DNA of 35,460 bases from Flavobacterium sp. ACAM 123 (lineage in GTDB: Bacteria > Bacteroidota > Bacteroidia > Flavobacteriales > Flavobacteriaceae): positions 1-35,460 of the forward strand of contig NZ_AJXL01000035.1 in NCBI RefSeq assembly GCF_000264055.1, read 5' to 3'. A program made the position numbers and the translations under genes. Positions 32,037-35,460 of this stretch are shown here, in pieces; position 1 is the stretch's first letter; each line of letters starts with the position of its first letter. The notes under the pieces were generated by a model. It searched no databases. It saw only the letters and a program-made list of their open reading frames with translations, and was not told where the DNA came from.

Positions 32037-32702
32037 TTATTTTTCTATGATGCTTCCGCCAAACAATGTTTCTTTATTGATCTGTTTTGGACTTCCATAT
32101 ATGTAAATAGAGCCTCCTGCCCTAACTTTTGCATCCACAAGTGCTGTAGCATGTATTTCAGCATTTCCTCCTGCAGAAACGTTTATAGTAGTTTGTGAAG
32201 TATGTAATTCCTTTGATTTTAAAATTCCACCGGTCATAAGCGTTACATCCTGATTTAACGCCTTACCAGACAACTCGATTATTCCTCCGGTTACCGCTTT
32301 CACATTTACTTTTTCAACATCTAAATCTACTTTGATCTCTGCTCCTTCCCGAGCGTTTAAATCCATAATGGTTTGTTTAAAATTAGCCTCGCTTGAAACA
32401 TAAGAACCTTCACTGGCTGCAATGGCATCTATATTTTTAAAAAACAATTTTATAGAAATATCTTCCCCTGACAATAATTTAGGAAAAGGCATTCTTATTT
32501 TTAATTCCCCATTGCTATTTACAATTTCCACTTCAGCTTGCCTGTTTCCACTAATAAACATTTTGTTTTCGGTAGATTCAATCAAGGTTACGGTAAGTCT
32601 ATCATATACTTTAACAGTATTAAAGTCTCCTAAATCTTTGGTTACCTGTGCAAATGTTGCTTGAACAACAAACACAAATAATACTAGCGCTATTTTCTTC
32701 AT
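32037..32702 (-). CDS. Head-GIN (DUF2807) domain exported protein
   Basis: A 221-residue protein with a signal peptide (1-18, ending TFAQ) and a repetitive beta-helix-like body: short strands with turns such as NSNGELKI, NAREGAEIKVDLD, VTGGIIELSG, SAGGNAEIHA, VRAGGSIYIYG. This is the auto-adhesin head-GIN domain (DUF2807) of Bacteroidota, predicted to lie in the periplasm or outer membrane. Function unknown. It starts 7 bases after the rnr stop, so it is co-transcribed with rnr. Confidence 0.92.
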   Translation of the reverse strand: MKKIALVLFVFVVQATFAQVTKDLGDFNTVKVYDRLTVTLIESTENKMFISGNRQAEVEIVNSNGELKIRMPFPKLLSGEDISIKLFFKNIDAIAASEGSYVSSEANFKQTIMDLNAREGAEIKVDLDVEKVNVKAVTGGIIELSGKALNQDVTLMTGGILKSKELHTSQTTINVSAGGNAEIHATALVDAKVRAGGSIYIYGSPKQINKETLFGGSIIEK

Positions 32703-32709
32703 ACTTTTT

Positions 32710-34899
32710 TTATTTTACTGGTTCTTCAACGAGTCTTAAAAAATTAAAATCTAATTGTTTTTTAACCAGATCAGCATTTTTAACTTTAACGTAAATTTCA
32801 TCACCTAACTGAAGGAGCTTTTTAGTACTTTGACCTACAAGTGCATATTGTTTTTCATCGAAAACATAATAATCATCTTTAATGTCTCGGGCCCTGCACA
32901 TACCTTCACATTTATTTTCTACTATTTCAACAAAAATACCAAATTCAGTTACACCAGATATGACTCCTAAAAACTCTTGGTCCATATGGTCTAACATATA
33001 TTTTACTTGCATATATTTTATAGAATCCCGTTCCGCTTTTGTAGCCAAACCTTCCATTTGTGAACAATGAAGAGATTTTGATTCGTATAATTCTAAATCA
33101 ACAGATTTTCCACCGTCTAAATAATGCTGTAATAATCGATGAACCATAACATCTGGATAACGTCGAATCGGTGAAGTAAAATGACTGTAATAATCAAATG
33201 CCAAACCATAATGTCCAATATTATCAGTTGAATATTTAGCTTTGCTCATCGAACGAATCGCTAAAGTATCAATAAGATTTTGCTCTTTTTTTCCATTAAC
33301 TTCTTTCATAAGATCATTCAAAACATGTGCTACTGAACCTGATCCAAAATCAACTTCGTAACCAAATTTTTTGATTAATTCTTGCATCGCTAAAAGCTTA
33401 TCTTCATTAGGTTCGTCGTGAATTCTGTAGACGAACGTCTTTTTTTGTCTTCCAATAAATTCTGATACTTTTTTGTTTGCCAACAGCATGAATTCTTCAA
33501 TCAAATGATTAGAATCCTTCGAAGTTTTAAAATAAACACCTTCTGGATTTCCTGTTTCGCTAAGATTAAATTTAACTTCGACTTTATCAAAAGTAATTGC
33601 TCCTTTATTCAATCTATCTTCACGCAGAATTTTAGCTAATTCATCTAATTTTAAAGTAGCAAAAACAATTTCGTTTGAGACCTCATACTCACTATCAGTT
33701 ATTGATGTTTCTAGAGGAATGATTCCATCTTTGTTTTCAATGATATGCTGTGCCTCTTCATAGGAAAAACGTTGGTTAGAATTGATCACTGTTCTTCCGA
33801 ACCAACTCTTCTTTATATTTGCATTTTTGTCCAGTTCAAAAATAGCGGAAAACGTATATTTTTCTTCATTTGGACGCAAGGAACAAGCAAAATTTGATAA
33901 TACTTCCGGCAACATCGGTACGACCCTATCGACTAAATACACAGAAGTAGCTCTATTGTATGCTTCATCATCTAAAATCGTACCTTCTTGTAAATAGTGT
34001 GAAACATCAGCAATATGAATTCCAATTTCGTAATTTCCATTGTCTAAAATTTCAAAAGAAAGCGCATCATCAAAATCTTTTGCGTCTTTTGGATCGATTG
34101 TAAAAGTCAACGTATCGCGCATATCACGACGATTCGCGATTTCACTTTCCTGTATGGAAGTATCAATTTTTTGAGCAAAGGCTTCTACTTCAATCGGAAA
34201 TTCTGCCGGTAAACCATACTCAGCTAAAATAGCATTAATCTCAGTATCATGCTCTCCAGGCTTTCCTAACACCTTAATTACTCTACCAAAAGGACTATCT
34301 GCTCTTGTAGGCCAATCTTCAATGTGCACCACAACTACATCTCCTTGCTCTGCATCTCCTATTTTATCCTTTGGAATAAAAATATCTGTATACATTTTTG
34401 GATTAGCGGTTGAAACAAAAGAAAAATTATTTTGAATATCAATTACCCCTACAAAATCAGTTTTATGCCTTTCGATTACTTCAATGACTTCACCTTCAGG
34501 TCTTTTCCCTTTTCTACGGTTATAAACATATACTTTTACAATGTCTTTATCTAAAGCATGGTTTAGATTATTTGTAGGAATAAAAACATCCTCTTCTAAC
34601 TCTGGACAAACAAAATAGGCTGTTTTTCTACCTGTCATGTCAATCTTACCTTCGTAATACTCTTTGCTTTCTGCTTTTATTAAATACTTACCAGGCTCAG
34701 ATTCTATAATTTTATTTTGGCCTGCTAATATCTTTAGATCTTTTATAATTTGGTTTCTGCTTTGCGTATCGTCCAGCTCAAGCTTTGATCCTATTTGCTT
34801 GTAGTTGAATGCTTTATTAGCACTTTGCGATAATATCTTTATAATTTGCTCGGAGAAATCTTTATCTTTCTTAACCGGCTTTCTTACTTTTTTACTCAT
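32710..34899 (-). CDS. rnr: Ribonuclease R
   Basis: A 729-residue 3'-5' exoribonuclease that degrades structured RNA. An N-terminal winged-helix (about 14-75), then cold-shock domains, the RNB catalytic domain with DPKDAKDFDDA (269-279, Mg2+-binding Asp cluster), GIHIADVSHYL and SHFTSPIRRYPDVMVHRLL, and a C-terminal S1 domain (GVISGVTEFGIFVEIVENKC). Length fits the family, though the basic tail of E. coli RNase R is missing, as in other Bacteroidota. First gene of a three-gene operon; divergent from the DUF2007 gene. Confidence 0.97.
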   Translation of the reverse strand: MSKKVRKPVKKDKDFSEQIIKILSQSANKAFNYKQIGSKLELDDTQSRNQIIKDLKILAGQNKIIESEPGKYLIKAESKEYYEGKIDMTGRKTAYFVCPELEEDVFIPTNNLNHALDKDIVKVYVYNRRKGKRPEGEVIEVIERHKTDFVGVIDIQNNFSFVSTANPKMYTDIFIPKDKIGDAEQGDVVVVHIEDWPTRADSPFGRVIKVLGKPGEHDTEINAILAEYGLPAEFPIEVEAFAQKIDTSIQESEIANRRDMRDTLTFTIDPKDAKDFDDALSFEILDNGNYEIGIHIADVSHYLQEGTILDDEAYNRATSVYLVDRVVPMLPEVLSNFACSLRPNEEKYTFSAIFELDKNANIKKSWFGRTVINSNQRFSYEEAQHIIENKDGIIPLETSITDSEYEVSNEIVFATLKLDELAKILREDRLNKGAITFDKVEVKFNLSETGNPEGVYFKTSKDSNHLIEEFMLLANKKVSEFIGRQKKTFVYRIHDEPNEDKLLAMQELIKKFGYEVDFGSGSVAHVLNDLMKEVNGKKEQNLIDTLAIRSMSKAKYSTDNIGHYGLAFDYYSHFTSPIRRYPDVMVHRLLQHYLDGGKSVDLELYESKSLHCSQMEGLATKAERDSIKYMQVKYMLDHMDQEFLGVISGVTEFGIFVEIVENKCEGMCRARDIKDDYYVFDEKQYALVGQSTKKLLQLGDEIYVKVKNADLVKKQLDFNFLRLVEEPVK

Positions 34900-34995
34900 A
34901 AATCTGTTCTTAAAAGTCGAAAATTACAAAATAGTTAACAGTTATAAGAAAATAGCAGGTAGTTTTAAATAAAATATAACTTTAAAGAATAGTTG

Positions 34996-35003
34996 TATCT
35001 TTA
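34996..35003 (+). promoter_or_regulatory. Promoter -7 box for the DUF2007 gene
   Basis: TATCTTTA (close to TAnnTTTG), 15 bases upstream of the ATG. Confidence 0.45.
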
Positions 35004-35017
35004 TTAAAACAAGAAAA

Positions 35018-35257
35018 ATGGAAGCATTTATAACCATAGCTATTTTTGATTATATCCATGAAATAGAAATTCTAAAACATCGATTAGATCAGGAAGGTTT
35101 ACAGTATTATTTTCAGAATGAATTAATGTCCTCTATTGTTCCAATGTATTCAACTGCACTTGGAGGAATCAAACTTAAAATTCATCCAAATGATTTTGCA
35201 AGTGTAAAAGCAATTTTACAGGAAATGCGGTACGATAACAATTTAAAAATTGTTTGA
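35018..35257 (+). CDS. DUF2007 domain protein
   Basis: A 79-residue soluble protein with a beta-alpha-beta-beta-alpha pattern: FITIAIFDYIHEIEILKHRL, then LQYYFQNELMSS, then GGIKLKIHPNDFASVKAILQ. This matches DUF2007, the 'putative signal transducing protein' family, whose members usually sit next to unrelated core genes. No catalytic residue is evident. It is divergent from rnr. A promoter box lies 15 bases upstream. Confidence 0.9.
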   Translation: MEAFITIAIFDYIHEIEILKHRLDQEGLQYYFQNELMSSIVPMYSTALGGIKLKIHPNDFASVKAILQEMRYDNNLKIV

Positions 35258-35460
35258 CTTTCTTTTAAAGTTGTCAACATATATATAATACAACAAAAAG
35301 AAAAATTAATTTAAATTATTTATTAATGGGTATTATAGGGTGTTAACAATGGCAATAAATATTTTAAAAAAAGCATTAGAATCAAGTTCTGTCTTTTTAT
35401 TGGGACTTGTTAACAATGTTATGGTTGCTTAAAGAGTTAGTTTTAAAGAGTTTTTATATG
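35258..35460. other. AT-rich right end with repeated TGTTAACAATG
   Basis: TGTTAACAATG occurs at 35341-35351 and 35408-35418, the second extended to the 10-bp palindrome TTGTTAACAA; TTGTCAACA at 35271 is similar. A 27-residue frame (35349-35432, MAINILKKALESSS...) lies between but has no support beyond being open. The area could be a promoter, or part of a larger element to the right. Confidence 0.4.

Overview
The window looks like chromosomal DNA of a Flavobacterium-like member of the Bacteroidota. The signs are low GC, many starts without a clear Shine-Dalgarno, repeated TAnnTTTG -7 promoter boxes, flavobacterial families (DUF4175, DUF6327, HU/SPOR protein, head-GIN DUF2807) and a GlnRS beside a GluRS. 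It is mostly core housekeeping DNA interrupted by accessory, repeat-rich stretches. I see no phage, insertion sequence, CRISPR array or rRNA.

Layout. 1-2.3 kb: the end of an off-window gene, dprA (-) and an HU/SPOR cell-envelope protein (+) that may be leaderless. 2.3-9.4 kb: an accessory block on the minus strand. It holds a small possible HxD..H oxygenase-like protein, an EthD-like protein, a carboxymuconolactone decarboxylase (CMD) protein with its TetR regulator, a 3-hydroxyacyl-CoA dehydrogenase, a Bcr/CflA-type MFS exporter and an OsmC protein. A palindrome shared by the CMD and tetR promoters suggests a small stress or detoxification regulon. 9.4-13.2 kb: repeat debris, an ECF sigma factor with a membrane partner gene broken by a one-base shift, a secreted unknown, a duplicated tail of the next helicase gene, and a TonB-C-terminal protein. 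13.2-23.5 kb: a core minus-strand run of Pif1-like helicase, OmpH/Skp-like lipoprotein, methyltransferase, mnmG, ybeY and a giant DUF4175 membrane protein. 23.7-35.3 kb: gltX, an outer-membrane barrel, an SPFH protein, a ytxH/holin-like/DUF6327 envelope operon, glnS, folB, tRNA-Cys, an rnr/DUF2807/lysE operon and a DUF2007 protein.

The observations I value most are: (1) four sequences matching the ParB-binding parS 16-mer, one exactly, within 5.2 kb around mnmG/ybeY/DUF4175, two of them inside coding sequence in the same reading frame, which suggests a chromosomal centromere region; (2) a single-base shift in an A5 run that splits the sigma-associated membrane protein; (3) a 136-bp, about 96% identical copy of the 3' end of the helicase gene, starting exactly at its stop codon and lying beyond a TonB-like gene; (4) a shared operator-like palindrome at tetR and the CMD gene; (5) several dispersed hairpin repeats. 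I did not find a clearly new multi-gene system.
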